Below are positions 33,864-44,846 of a stretch of DNA of 64,000 nt, piece by piece. Under the pieces are notes generated by a model. That model saw only the letters and a program-made list of their open reading frames with translations, searched no databases and was not told where the DNA came from. The stretch lies in contig NW_020289992.1 of assembly GCF_003144245.1 (NCBI RefSeq), positions 310,001 to 374,000 on the forward strand. The letters run 5' to 3'. Origin of the DNA: Jaminaea rosea. Its lineage: Eukaryota; Basidiomycota; Exobasidiomycetes; Microstromatales. Every line of letters begins with the position of its first letter. Position 1 is the first letter of the stretch. A program made the translations under genes and the position numbers.

Positions 33864-36800
33864 GATCACCTGCTCCTCTCTATCGCCTCGCAACAACTTG
33901 CGCTCTACCTCCTCCCTCTCTTCCTCCTCCCTCATCCTCCTAGCTCTCTGCGTTCGGCCCAGCTCCATCGGTATCCCATTCGCAGTGCTGCTACCCGCAC
34001 TCGAGCCCTGCTTTTGCTGAGCAAACCTCGCGGCGTAGTGCGCGGCAAGAACAGCGGTAAAGCAGAGCATGCTAGCATCGTAGCAGACGTACGGCCTGCG
34101 CGCTCCTCGGAGCAGGACGCTGCCTGCGAGCCAGGCGAACGACCCCGGTACGGCGTACCTTCCCAGCGCATAGGCCAATCTACCCATCCTCGCCCCAGAA
34201 TCGCCAATCCCTCCAAGCTCAAACTTTCTTCCCGTCGCAGCAATTTGCACTACGCCCAGCACAGGCAGTATGCGCCACAGATCGTGGTCTTCCCCAAACT
34301 GCAGCCCCGCACCCCCGGGAAAGGAGGGCGTGAAATACCCAGCGAGGAAGTTGCGAGCGAATACGAGGAGGGTGGCCGCCTTGAGCGGCAAGAGCAAGAG
34401 GAGGTGGAGGAGAAGGGTGACTTGCTGCACGAAGCGAGTGTGAGAGTGACCATCCTTGCTGGTGGCCGTGGCAGCTGAGCGTGCGGAGCGGACGACATTG
34501 ATGATCTGTACGAGGGTGCATGCGAGGAAGACAAACTGGTAGGGAAGGGCGAGCTTGATGGCGATGCAGAGGAGCCCTATTCCCACCAGCGTGCTTCTTC
34601 GCGCCGTCATCGCAGTCTTGGAGTTGCCAGAGGAGGAGGGGAAGACTAGCCGCTGCCCGAAGGGGAGTCGCGTGACTAGCCAGCTTGCTCCGCCGATGAT
34701 GAGAATCAGGGCGGTGAGGATGCCAAAGGTGAGAATGAGGAGGGCGCTACTTGCCAGCACGGTGAGGCGGACATTGTTTCGCACGCCGAGCAGTCGCTCT
34801 GGGGCGATGAGCGCGACAAGCGCCGCGCAGCCGTACAGAACAGCAAGGGATTGCATGCTTAATGAGGCCAAGTCGGAGGGGCTCTTCGCCTTCTCTGGCC
34901 GAGCATGGGCAAGGATGAGGACCAGGGCGAAGGGCGCAAAGCACCACGCGTACGCTGCCCATCTGAATCTCGAGACCCACAAGCCTACACTAGCCGACCA
35001 GCGCGGTTGCAGTGTGACATTGGTGAAGCGACACCCATCCGAGTAGATGTCCAACTTCATAGGCTGGTCCCCATCGTCGGCGAAGTGCATGTGCAGGCTC
35101 TGCGTCTGAGCGGGGTCGGCGGGCATCCATCTTCCGTCGCCTGAGCGCAAAGAGTAGAAGTGGGCGAAGGGCGCGAATGCTGGATTTGGCGTGCAGGTAG
35201 AGGACAAGGTAACGTCGTAGACGAAGAGGGTGGAATGCGAGCCTGAGGACGAAGGGGAAAGGTCGTAGCTTTGCACCAGCGGCGGAGCAGCGCTTTGGTC
35301 TTTCGGGCGTACCCATGCCGCGCGCCAGAAGCCCATCTGCTTGCCCGCGGGTCGCACGACCTTGATGCTCGTGTATTCGCCCATCTCCTCCGCCCGTAGA
35401 CGCAAGAGACGCGCAGCATTCCCTGGCTGGTCATAAAGTGCTTCCGCCATGGGGAAAAAGTTGCCAGCAGACTTGGTTGGGACTATGTCGAAGCTCCAGG
35501 GTGGGAGGGGACGACAGCCCGCCTTGTCGCTGTCCTTGATGTCCACGCAGGCAAAGACGTGCAACTCCGTCTGATGTTCCACTGGGGCTGGTGCAACGGT
35601 GTAGTCCTTTCCCAAGGCGAGGTCCGTGAGTAGCTGGAACTCCTCGTGTCCCTGTTGCAGAGGGAAGTCGTGCACCTGCTCGCCCCTCTCGATCTCAATG
35701 ATCGGCGCTCCCTTGATCAATTCCCCTAGACTAGGTCGCCCTACCCCTCTAAGCCCCAGCGCTCTCGCCCACGTCTTCTTCCTCATCTCCACCCTCCCCG
35801 CCTGTTTGTCCTTTTGCGCAAGCTGCACCTCATTACCCATCGTCCAGCTCAACCTCCTTCTCAACTGATCACACCACATCATCGCCAGATGATCGACAGA
35901 GCTCCACAGCCCCGGCAGGTCGGCCGTGAAACCTTGCAGGACGGACATGTTGCTGGCAGAGGTGAAGTGATAGGGGAGGACGGCTAGCTCGGAAGGGAGT
36001 TGGGTGTCGAGGAGACCGCCAGAGAGGGAGATGAGAAGTGTGTCCCCGTCTCGAGGGTGGGGAGTATTGATCAGAGAATAAATGGACTCGAGGCCAGACT
36101 CGATTGGTGCAGGCGGAGCAGCATGGGGCGTGCTGAGAGTCAGGATGGTCTTGATGTACGGTGAAGCGGTAGGAAGTCGAGTCGCCAGCCGCGCAACTAT
36201 TCCTCCCATAGAATGAGCGAGGAGAGGAATCGAGTCCATCCCCTCATCCTGATAATACGACTCGAGGTACCTCAGCACCTCGTTAAGGTAGATAGCTTGC
36301 GACTCGAGCGTGGCAGAATGGAGGGCCGAGAAGTCCTGACTCAACGATGAAGACGAGCGCGGCGTGTCAGCTCAGCCACAGTTTTCAACTCCTCACTACT
36401 CCTCTTGCTCACCTCATTGAAATCAATCGTCCACCAATCCGTCTCCCACACCCCGTGCATATCCCACTCAAACCGACTCCAGCTCGCCAAGCTCCTAATC
36501 TGTCCATAGCTTCCCGCATTCCCCGGCACGAATACAGCGGGTCGTCTCCTCTGGTGCAACTTGGGATCCGGAATGAAGGGATTATCTTCGCGATACATGT
36601 AGAGGGAATATTTGCGGCCGAGTCCCGAAGGAGAGAAGGGTTGATGAAGGACATAAGACGGGTACATGCGGGACATGCGGCATTCTTGGTGGAGGTTGAG
36701 TACGGTAGGGAGAGAGGAGTAGGAGCGGGAGATGACGAGGGTGAGGACAAGGGAGAGGAGAAATAGGACGAGGGCTATGAAGAGGGGCCGTCTTTCCCGC

Positions 36801-36892
36801 TGTCGTTGCTGGACCGGAAGAGGCTTGGGTATGGCGTCCATGTCGTCTGCAGCGGCGACGGGCAGGTATGTATCGCCCGATGAGCCTCGCAT
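32976..36892 (-). CDS. BST1: GPI inositol-deacylase BST1/PGAP1 with VMA22-like C-terminus
   Basis: Exons in transcript order are 36892-36413 and 36335-32976, giving 1,279 residues. An upstream in-frame ATG at 37030 is possible but would lie only 56 nt from the divergent COQ5 start. Residues 36-55 form a signal-anchor. The lipase fold shows [14 protein letters not shown] and [12 protein letters not shown] with catalytic Ser202. Multiple membrane segments follow between about residues 590 and 930. BST1 removes the acyl chain from GPI inositol in the ER, which is needed for ER exit. Residues after about 935, the usual family length, form a charged linker and then a VMA22/CCDC115-like region described separately. 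There is no stop between the parts. Confidence 0.9.
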
Positions 36893-37085
36893 GTCATTGC
36901 GTTGCGGTGTTGCGTTGCGGAATGGTTCGAAGGATCGATCCAAAGCTGCGCATCTTGCTCCGTTGGCCTGAGCGTCCCCTTTCCGTGCGTGCCCCTTCAG
37001 CCCTCGGCTTACGTCAGCGAGGCGGACCAAGATTGTGTGAGCGAAAGCGAGAAGGGGGCGGACTGCCGGCCGCCTCCGCTTCTTG

Positions 37086-38367
37086 ATGCTAACTTCCTCC
37101 TACGTTCTCGCCTCTCGTCGTTCAACCTCACTTGCAATGCTCCGCACGGGCGCCTCCTCGCTCGGCCGCTCGCTGCGCTTGTCCCCGTCCCCGTTGCAGG
37201 CGGCAAGATGTTATAGCAATGGTGGCGCGACTGGCGAGTCCTCCCCGGGACCCTCGTCATCCTCCTCGAGATCGGGCGGTAACAGCAGCAGCAGCAGCAA
37301 CAATGACCCGGAAACGCACTTTGGCTTCCAATCAGTGCCCGAGGCCCTCAAAGAGTCGATGGTCGGTGGTGTCTTCTCGTCCGTCTCGTCTTCTTACGAT
37401 GTCATGAATGACGCGAGTGAGTACGAACAAGATTGCAGCATAATACACCCATGCGCTCACTACCTTGTCTCGCTCGCACAGTGTCCCTCGGTATCCATCG
37501 TCTGTGGAAGAACCATTTCGTCTCAACGGTCCTCGACCCTCGTGGCGGGATCAACTGTCTAGACGTGGCAGGCGGGACGGGAGACATTGCCTTGCGTATC
37601 CTGGACCATGCGCGTACCGCCCACGCAGACCGGGAGACGCGGGTGAGCATGCTGGACATCAATGCGGACATGTTGCGTGAAGGGATGGTGAGGTGCAAGA
37701 GGGAGAGCATGTACTGGGGAACGGATCAGCTGGGTTTCCAGCTGGGAAATGCAGAGAGACTAGGGGAAAGAATGGTGGTGCCTCCGCCGACGAGTAAGAA
37801 GGCCATCTACAGGCAGCTCCCGGAGCTCAAGAGCGAGCCAGTGCCGGATAGCAGTGTGGATCTCTACACGATTGCCTTTGGGATCAGGAACTGCACGCAT
37901 ATTGACCAAGTGCTCAAGGAAGCATATAGGGTCTTGAAGCCCGGTGGGGTCTTTGGATGCCTTGAGTTCGGCAAGGTGGGGAATCCCTACTTTGCAGAGT
38001 GAGTAGCGTGGGCGAGCTGGAAAGAGACACTGTGGTGGACTGTCACTGACAGATTGGAACCCTTTGCTCCTTCACCAGGCTCTACCGTCAATACTCCTTC
38101 CGCATCCTCCCCTCCCTCGGGCATCTTCTCGCCTCTGACAGTGCCTCCTACCAATACCTAGTGGAGAGCATCGAGCGATTCCCCTCACAGCCGGACTTTG
38201 CGCAGATGATCCGCGAAGCCGGCTTCTGCACACCAGGTGTAGGCCAGGGATCGCAAATCATCGAAGAGGCAGGGCTAGGACAGGAGTACTGGGCCAAGGC
38301 AGGCGGAAAGGATTGGGAGGACCTCAGTGGGGGTATTGCGTCTATTTGGGTTGGGGTGAAGTTGTAG
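37086..38367 (+). CDS. COQ5: Ubiquinone biosynthesis C-methyltransferase COQ5
   Basis: Exons 37086-37416, 37482-37998 and 38079-38367 give 378 residues. COQ5 performs the C-methylation of the benzoquinone ring in the mitochondrial matrix, within the CoQ synthome. A basic Ser-rich presequence ([20 protein letters not shown]) starts the protein. UbiE/COQ5 motifs are [14 protein letters not shown], formed across the first intron, SAM-binding [15 protein letters not shown], and [20 protein letters not shown] with VLKPGGVF. The C-terminal [15 protein letters not shown] block is complete. Both donors are GTGAGT. The start is about 190 nt from the divergent BST1 start. Confidence 0.95.
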
Positions 38368-38403
38368 TAGATGGGGCACAGAAGATCACCAACGAGCGCA
38401 GGG

Positions 38404-39474
38404 CTAGGCGAGAGGAGGACGACCTGTGGGCGTGATCCTCTTGCCTCCCCCGGCTGCGTCACCCAATCCAAGACCATCGACGTTGCCGCTCGCCTGCATG
38501 CTTTCCACCGTTGCCTTGACCTTTGTGATGTCCGGGCGAGAGGAGCCTGCAGACTCTTGGCCATCATCGCCCTCATCGTCGAAGGACTGCACCGTAACTG
38601 TCAATCCTTCCTGGCCATCTTCCTGTCCACTGCGCATCACAACCTTCACCTCGCCCGGCCTCGGGCCGTTCGTCGAACCCGTCGAGCCCCCACTTCCTGC
38701 CTGCGCTTGCGCTTGCGCCTTCGTCTCGCTCTGCTCCTCTTCCTTGTCTTCGTCCTCCCTCGCCCCACCGCTTAACCTTTTGAGCGCCTCGATCAGATCA
38801 CCAGCCAGTGTCTCTCTATTCGGCGGGTCCTCCCTCATCGGCTCCCACCCAATAGGCGGAGACCCTGGTGGCGAGATGAGGAAATTGCGATCCGTATTCG
38901 GTGGCTGAAGATGGTCCGTCGGAGCAAAGGCGGAACGCTGAGGAGCCCCGTCTCTCGATGAAGTTGCAGGATCCGTCAATCCGCGCGGGAGCAGGGAGTC
39001 GACGTCGATCCCGTGGGCAAGGACTGTAGCGCTCAAACGTGGCGGTTCTTCGCCTGCGGCCACTCCTTCGACCTCCAATTGCAGGCCGTCCAGCACTTCC
39101 TGAACCCGCGATAAGTCGTCTTCCACCCTTCGTGCGGCAGAGCGACGGTTGTCGAATACAATGCGCATGGTGCCTTCGGCCGGGGAAGGGTCCCATCCCA
39201 CCACTGGAGCGTATGCGTCAAGGAGGGCGAGGAGGGAGGAGAGGAGCGGGGCCTGGAAGAGAGAGGGATAGGGCTGCGGCTGGGTGCGGAGAAGAAGTAG
39301 GTTGGACGAGCGCGAGAGGCCGGACTGCGAGTCGTCGTCGTCGTTGGCCGAGGGAGCGTCGGTACTACCGCCAAGCATTGCCTCGAATCGATCAAGATGG
39401 GCCTGCGCGAGCGAGCGAGCGGGCAAGGCAGTATACATGCATTTGTCAGCCTGAGAATGGCGAGGATGTAGCAC
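38404..39474 (-). CDS. RCN1: Calcipressin (calcineurin regulator, Rcn1/RCAN)
   Basis: The frame encodes up to 356 residues. The diagnostic block RNFLISPPGSPPIGWEP followed by REDPPNRETLAGDLIEAL is the calcipressin signature including the SPPxSPP phospho-site. An RRM-like half (NLLLLRTQPQPYPSLF to IVFDNRRSA) precedes it. RPDITKV in the tail could be a PxIxIT-like calcineurin dock. The protein binds and modulates calcineurin in Ca2+ signalling. The start is uncertain: ATGs occur at 39474, 39438 and 39375, and a CT-rich CGCGCAG just before the GCCCATCTTGAT sequence looks like a splice acceptor, so a short first exon may lie upstream. It begins only about 40 nt after the pICln stop and ends 36 nt from the convergent COQ5 stop. 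Confidence 0.8.
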   Translation of the reverse strand: MLHPRHSQADKCMYTALPARSLAQAHLDRFEAMLGGSTDAPSANDDDDSQSGLSRSSNLLLLRTQPQPYPSLFQAPLLSSLLALLDAYAPVVGWDPSPAEGTMRIVFDNRRSAARRVEDDLSRVQEVLDGLQLEVEGVAAGEEPPRLSATVLAHGIDVDSLLPRGLTDPATSSRDGAPQRSAFAPTDHLQPPNTDRNFLISPPGSPPIGWEPMREDPPNRETLAGDLIEALKRLSGGAREDEDKEEEQSETKAQAQAQAGSGGSTGSTNGPRPGEVKVVMRSGQEDGQEGLTVTVQSFDDEGDDGQESAGSSRPDITKVKATVESMQASGNVDGLGLGDAAGGGKRITPTGRPPLA

Positions 39475-39513
39475 TGATATCCCTCCCCCATGCCCTCTTT
39501 TCCGCCTCTGAGC

Positions 39514-40383
39514 CTAGTAGGGCCTATATCTCGGGTCCTCTCTCTCGCTTCTCACCCTTCCAGCTTCGCTGAGCTCCTGCTGCTCCCCATCTGCACCGCC
39601 ATTGACATCGTCGAATTGCCCTGCCACGCCTCCTGTCAGACCGGTCCCGAATGGACCCATGCCCGCGAATGGATTGCCACCATCGTCGTCTTCACCGTCG
39701 CCATCTTGGATCGAGGGGTGGAGGGAGGCGCAGTGCGAGAGGGATTGGAAGAGGGGGTCGACTGCCGCAAAGAGGGGAGGGCGAGGAGGGGTCAGCTCTG
39801 CGAGAGACCGATGGGAATCTGAGCTCGCATAATTACCATCCGCATCACTCTCCGGTACGATCCACATCTCCCTCAACCCGTCTGCCTCATCTTCGTCCCC
39901 TTCCTCGTCTTCTCCACTTTGCCGCTCGATTTGGCAGTAGATGGAGCGTCGCGCTGAAGATGAGCCTGAGGAGGCGATCGCAGCGGGCACTGAGGCAGAG
40001 ACAGCATGGAGAACGATGAGCGGGTAAGGAAGGGAGAAGCCTTGGCCTGAGGAAGGGAGGAAGGAGAGGGACCTGTGCGCACGACCTAGATGTCAGTTGT
40101 GGCTCTCACCTGTGGCTCTAAGGACCGGGACTTACGACTCAGTGGCCCACATCTCTCCCCTCTGTACACCATCAATTTTGACTTCTCCCTGCACCAAGGC
40201 TGGCTCCACCGCAATGGTCACATTCTGCAATCCGAGAACAAGACGAGGTGGGATATCCGCGAATGAAGCGGGGGTGGCACTGGTCGCTGCATCGTGCTCT
40301 TGTGCTGACAGGTGGGGAGGGGCAACGTTGAGTGGTTGGATTTGCGGCGCTTCTGCTGATGATGATGAGGAGGAGCCGAACAT
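39514..40383 (-). CDS. pICln/Lot5-type methylosome subunit, Sm-assembly chaperone
   Basis: Exons in transcript order are 40383-40136 and 40072-39514, giving 268 residues. The intron has the only GTA-type donor (GTAAGT) in the window. The PH-like fold is evident from GEMWATESSLSFLPSSGQGF, LPYPLIVLHAVS and SIYCQIE, then REMWIVPESDA and LFQSLSHCASLHPS, and the VAGQFDD tail that matches animal pICln C-termini. pICln holds Sm proteins for methylation and ring assembly in snRNP biogenesis. Acidic DGDGEDDD loops are typical. It is divergent from LSM8, another snRNP gene. Confidence 0.85.
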
Positions 40384-40709
40384 GCTGGTCAGGAGAGAGG
40401 GCAGGTGTTGGTTGTTTGTGGTGGAGAAGTGACAAGAGAGTCAAGAAGGACTGCGCGTCCGGGACAATCCAGAGAGGGCCATTCTACTTCCGTCCTCTCC
40501 TCGAGTTGATTGTGGATGCGAGTCGAGTCGAGTCGAGTTGCTCGCTCTCTCGTTTGATTGCTTCTTCTCCGTCCGTCCCCAATACCCACAAATCGACCAG
40601 CCAGCCAAATCAGCCAAGCCCCGTATCATCTGTGAACCGTAGACAGCAGCCGCTTTCCCTCGCTTTCCTCGACAAAGCGTGCGAGGCCTCCCTGCCCGCA
40701 GGACGGACA
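40384..40709. promoter_or_regulatory. Divergent promoter of pICln and LSM8
   Basis: This 326-nt gap is the only upstream DNA available to either gene on this side. A GAGTCGAGTCGAGTCGAGTTG repeat lies around 40520-40540. No clear TATA box is seen. Confidence 0.5.
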
Positions 40710-41124
40710 ATGTCAGCGGCGTCGCAGTCGACGAACCCTTCGCTCGGCCTCTACCTTTCACAACGCGTCCTCCTCCTCACACAAGACGGGCGAGTCCTCC
40801 TCGGTGTACTACAGGGGTTCGATAATGTCGGGAGTGTCATATTGAGCGATACCAAGGAGAGGGTGTTTACTGCTAGTGATGAGGAGGAGGGAACGCAGGG
40901 TGGGGTGGAGGAGGTGGATCTGGGGTTGTACGTGATGAGAGGGGATGCGATGTGAGTGCGAGGAGGCCAAGAATGTCATGGCGAACGATGTAAGCTAACG
41001 AGCTTCAATTCCCGTCTTCGCGTGCCGCAGCTGTCTCATTGGGGAGGTGGATACAGCAAAGGACGCAAGCATCGATTGGCAGACGGTGGACGTAGAAGGC
41101 ATCCCAGAGGTCAGACATTCATAG
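40710..41124 (+). CDS. LSM8: U6 snRNA-associated LSm8
   Basis: Exons 40710-40951 and 41031-41124 give 111 residues. The Sm1 motif is LYLSQRVLLLTQDGRVLLGVLQGFD with surrounding residues, and Sm2 is LGLYVMRGDAICLIGEVD, formed across the intron (GTGAGT..CAG). LSm8 defines the nuclear LSm2-8 ring that binds the U6 3' end and supports U6 snRNP assembly and nuclear RNA decay. An acidic ASDEEEGTQGGVEEV insert sits between strands. The short tail ends in VEGIPEVRHS. Length is close to the usual 95-110. Confidence 0.93.
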
Positions 41125-41207
41125 CCGCGGATGACGAGGCGCGCGCGCTAATGAAAACAAAAGGGAATGCTCAAAGCCATCTAATGATAGAGGGTCTTAC
41201 AATGCTA

Positions 41208-43279
41208 CTACAGCTCCTTCTTCTTCCCTTTGCCTTTCCTCTTCCCCTTAGCCTTTTCTTCCTCCTTCTCCTCGGCCTTCTTCGCCTCACTCCCCGTCAC
41301 CCGCCATTCCTCTACGCCCATCCTCTGCAGCTTCAGGCTCTGTGGCAGGATGAAGACGACTAGGAGCACTAGCCCTACGACTACGCAGGCGGTCGAAGTA
41401 GCGTAGTAGCCGTCTCTCGTTGTGACGCACGATCCGGATGAGGCCAGGCAAGCAGTACGCGCTGCGTCCTCCGTTGCGCACGCTGATGCTGCGGGCAGGA
41501 GAACGTACGGCTGCGTAGCTGCCGCTGACGTCGACCCATTGCTCGGCGCCTTGCTGAGCTGCTCCAGTAGTGCCTCACTACTCCCTGCTGCCGCCCTTAC
41601 CACGTCAGGCGGCACACTGCCCATCCCCTTCTTCCCTCTACTCGCAGCGTCTGCCACTTCCTGCGGAACCCTACACTCGCTCGTGGTCCATGCGTCCACT
41701 GCCTTCAACACAAAATAGCGCGGCCAAGTCCCGCCCAAGTTCGAGACCGTATTGAGCAGGGTCATGTAGGTGCCGCCGATCAAGGGATCGGCAATCTGAG
41801 TATGGAAGGCTGAGATGCCCACGAATTGTACCGTCGAAGCAAAGCTGCCAGCGACGGTTGAGAGGATGATGAGTGCAAAGTAGGCGAGGCCGATCCCGCC
41901 GCTGGCTCCCCCTCCTCCAGTGCCCTGCTGTGCTCCGAGTCCGGCCACAATCCCCATCGATACGACCGCGAAGCCCAGTCTTGCGACGTAGCCCCACAGC
42001 CAGGGTGTGAGCGCCTTCTCGCCCCTCGACCAGCGGGCTGCCAAGTAGCCCAGGACGATCTGAAATGGAAAGTCGATGAGCACTGTAAGGGCCAGATCCT
42101 CTTTGCTGAAGCCCTTTTCTACGAGCTTGAGGCCGGTGACTGCTTCGTTTGCTTGAAAGCCAATTTTGGCTACGAGGTGGATGAGGAGGAAGATTTGCAC
42201 GTCTGCAAAGGGGGGTGAGAGCTGGGACATGTGAGCTCGCAGATCGAAATCGGTGTCTCGCTCGCTCAGTGAAACGCACGCTTGAGCTTGCAGATCTTCC
42301 ACATAACCTCATACGCGCCCTTGAGCCCCATCTCGTCCTCCAACGACGCTTCTGCGTCATCGTTCTTCTTCTCTTTCTTCTCCGCCTCCTCATCCTGGAA
42401 CAAGGCCAGCCAAGTCGTCACAGCCACGAAAGCCACAGCTGCCACCTTGAGGTATGCGCTCAGTGAAAGCACAGGGTAGTCCAGCGAACGAGTCCTGAGG
42501 TATTTGTTGCTGAACTCGACGGAGTTGAGGGCGAGGAATACAGTGAAGCTCATGAAGTACCCAATGTTGAGACCAACAGTCTGTGCCGTGCTCGCGTAGC
42601 TTAGGTTCTCTTGTGAGAGGAGCGTCAGAGCCCAACCATCGACAGCTATGTCCTGCGTAGCGGCGAAGAGGACCAGCACGAAAAACAAGGCCGTAATCAG
42701 GTTGACTGGAGGCTTGTCTGCCAGCAGAAGGCCGTCCACATTCGTCGACAAGAACCAGAGAATCCCGCCCACGATGAGCTGGACAGGGACGATCCAGCTT
42801 TTTCTCCTTCCGAGGCCTATGCGGCCGAAGAGGGGCAGCGTGAGGTGAGAGGTCCACCATGAGTCGACGATGGGAGACCAAGCGAGTTTGAGGGAGTATG
42901 GGTAGGTGGAGAGGGCGAATGTGCCGATCTCTGCGTAGGAGAGCTTGGACTTGAGCAGGAAGGGCATCGTGCCGAAGGCGAGGCCTACTGGAATGCCTGT
43001 GAGCGTCGTCAAGGGGGTAAGGGGGATTGCTGAGCTGAAGTTGACACGACTGGGTAGAAGTAGGAGACGAGACTCACCTTGCAGTAGGTAGAGGATGACC
43101 AGCAACACAATGGCCCTCACATCCCCCTTGGCCAAGCTGGAAGGAGGCTCAGCGTCTTCATCCTCAGCGGTCAAGGCGGGCCCAGCGGCATGGCCATTGA
43201 CGGGAGCAAGCTCGCCGTCTATTGCCTGACGGGCCTGAGCCTTGCTATTCGTCTCCCGCTTCCTTATGCTCGACGACAT
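41208..43279 (-). CDS. Acetyl-CoA transporter (SLC33A1/AT-1 family)
   Basis: Exons in transcript order are 43279-43078, 42996-42280 and 42202-41208, giving 637 residues. The family moves acetyl-CoA into the ER/Golgi lumen. About 11-12 hydrophobic segments are visible. Signature stretches are LQGIPVGLAFGTMPFLLK, YPYSLKLAWSPIVDSWW, AATQDIAVDGWALTLL, LNIGYFMSFTVFLAL and KIGFQANEAVTGLKLVEKGF. Donors are GTGAGT and GTGCGT. The lumenal loop before the last span is Cys-containing, and the tail is a Lys/Glu-rich KGKRKGKGKKKEL sequence that could act in ER retention. The stop is 83 nt from the convergent LSM8 stop. Confidence 0.9.
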
Positions 43280-43660
43280 GGGCTGACGGCGAGGACGAGG
43301 TTGAGGATGAGGTTGATGAACAAGTAGTGCAGCAACCCTAGGAGGAGCGACCTTCGGAAGCAGCAACTCATGGGCGGCGGCTGCCACGCATTTCTTTCGC
43401 GGCCTTGACTGAGCGCCCCAGCCACATGGCAGCGCACGGGCCTCGCGACTCTTGTGTTGCTCCGATTGATCGGCTTTTGGCGGGGGCAGCTCCACCTCAG
43501 CAGCTGACCTCGAGGGACGATCACAATCTTCTTGTGCTCCTAACCATCACACAAATCTTCGTGAGTAGCGGGCGCAACGACACGTGACTATATGCTACTT
43601 GCGCTCACTCGAAGCGGCGTATCCAGGATAGCCAATTACACCACTCGATCAATCGCAATC
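43280..43660. promoter_or_regulatory. Divergent promoter AT-1 / S-formylglutathione hydrolase
   Basis: A 381-nt gap between divergent starts. The minus-strand frame of AT-1 continues open to 43495 but the extra residues look like noise. No clear motif is seen. Confidence 0.4.
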
Positions 43661-44846
43661 ATGCCCGCTCTTCAGCAGAAGGTGAGCTGAGTCGGAAGGC
43701 TGGCGTTGAGGATGCTGTGCTCCGATGGCTGATAATGATGATTTCCTCCCTTTTCACAGTCTGCCAACAAGGTGCGTAGATTCAAGTCCTCCCGCATTGG
43801 CCTGCCATCGCTCACGCCATCCACTCCCGCACGCAGGTCTTCAACGGCACCCTCACAAAGTACAGCTTCCCCTCCTCCGCCCTCGGAAACCTCGAAGCGA
43901 ATCTCAACGTCTTCCTGCCTTCGTCGGCCTCCTCCTCATCCCCTGCGCCCGTCCTCTACTATCTCTCCGGCCTCACATGCACAGAGGACAATGCAGCTCA
44001 GAAGGGCAACTTCTTCGAGGCTGCCGCAAAGGAGGGTATCGCACTCGTCTTCCCCGACACGAGCCCGAGGGGAGCCAAGATTGAGGGCGAGGATGAGAGC
44101 TACGACTTTGGCAGTGGAGCAGGGTTCTATATCGATGCGACGAAGGACCCCTGGAGCAAGCATTACAAGGTGCGTGCGAGCAGTCAAGACGAGCAGTCAA
44201 GACGTTGCCGAGCTCACGACGACCCTCTTTTGCCCCTTCCCACGCCCAGATGTACACGCACATCGTGTCCGAGATCCCCGCCGCCCTGCAAGAAGCTAAG
44301 CTCCCCATCGACTTCAGCTGTGCCTCCATCACTGGACACAGCATGGGTGGTCACGGCGCCTTGACCCTCTACCTCAAGGAGGGAGACAAGAAGTACAAGT
44401 CCGCCTCTGCCTTCTCCCCCATCTGCCACCCGACTGCCTGCCCTTGGGGTGACAAAGCCTTCAAGGGCTACCTCGAGGGCGGCGTCGAGGAGGGCAAGAA
44501 GCACGATGCTACGGAGCTGATTGCCGGGACGAAGGGGAAGAAGCTCAACATCCTGTGCGTCCTTCTCCACGCGGATGCACTGAAACCGTACGCGGCGAGC
44601 TGACCTTCTCTTCCTACTCCTCACTCGCACACGCACGCACGCAGCATCGACTCCGGCCTCGGCGACAATTTCTACCAGCAGAAGCAGCTCCTCCCCGAGG
44701 ACTTTGAAGCTGCTGCTCGTAAGGCTGGGCATGGCGAGGACGAAGTACAGGTACGACTGCAGGACGGGTACGACCACTCGTACTTCTTCATCTCAACTTA
44801 TGCGCCCGAGCATGTGAGGTGGCATGCCAAGTTCCTCAAGAACTGA
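43661..44846 (+). CDS. S-formylglutathione hydrolase (esterase D family)
   Basis: Exons 43661-43681, 43760-43771, 43837-44169, 44250-44554 and 44645-44846 give 290 residues. It hydrolyses S-formylglutathione to formate and glutathione in cytosolic formaldehyde detoxification. The catalytic Ser153 is in GHSMGGHGALT and His268 in DGYDHSYFFI; the acid is in IDSGLGDNF. LYYLSGLTCTEDNAAQKGNF and PDTSPRGAKIEGEDESYDFG are family hallmarks. The first exon codes only seven residues and the second is a 12-nt micro-exon coding SANK. Both flanking introns are phase 0, so skipping it keeps the frame. Length matches the family (about 280-300). Confidence 0.95.
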
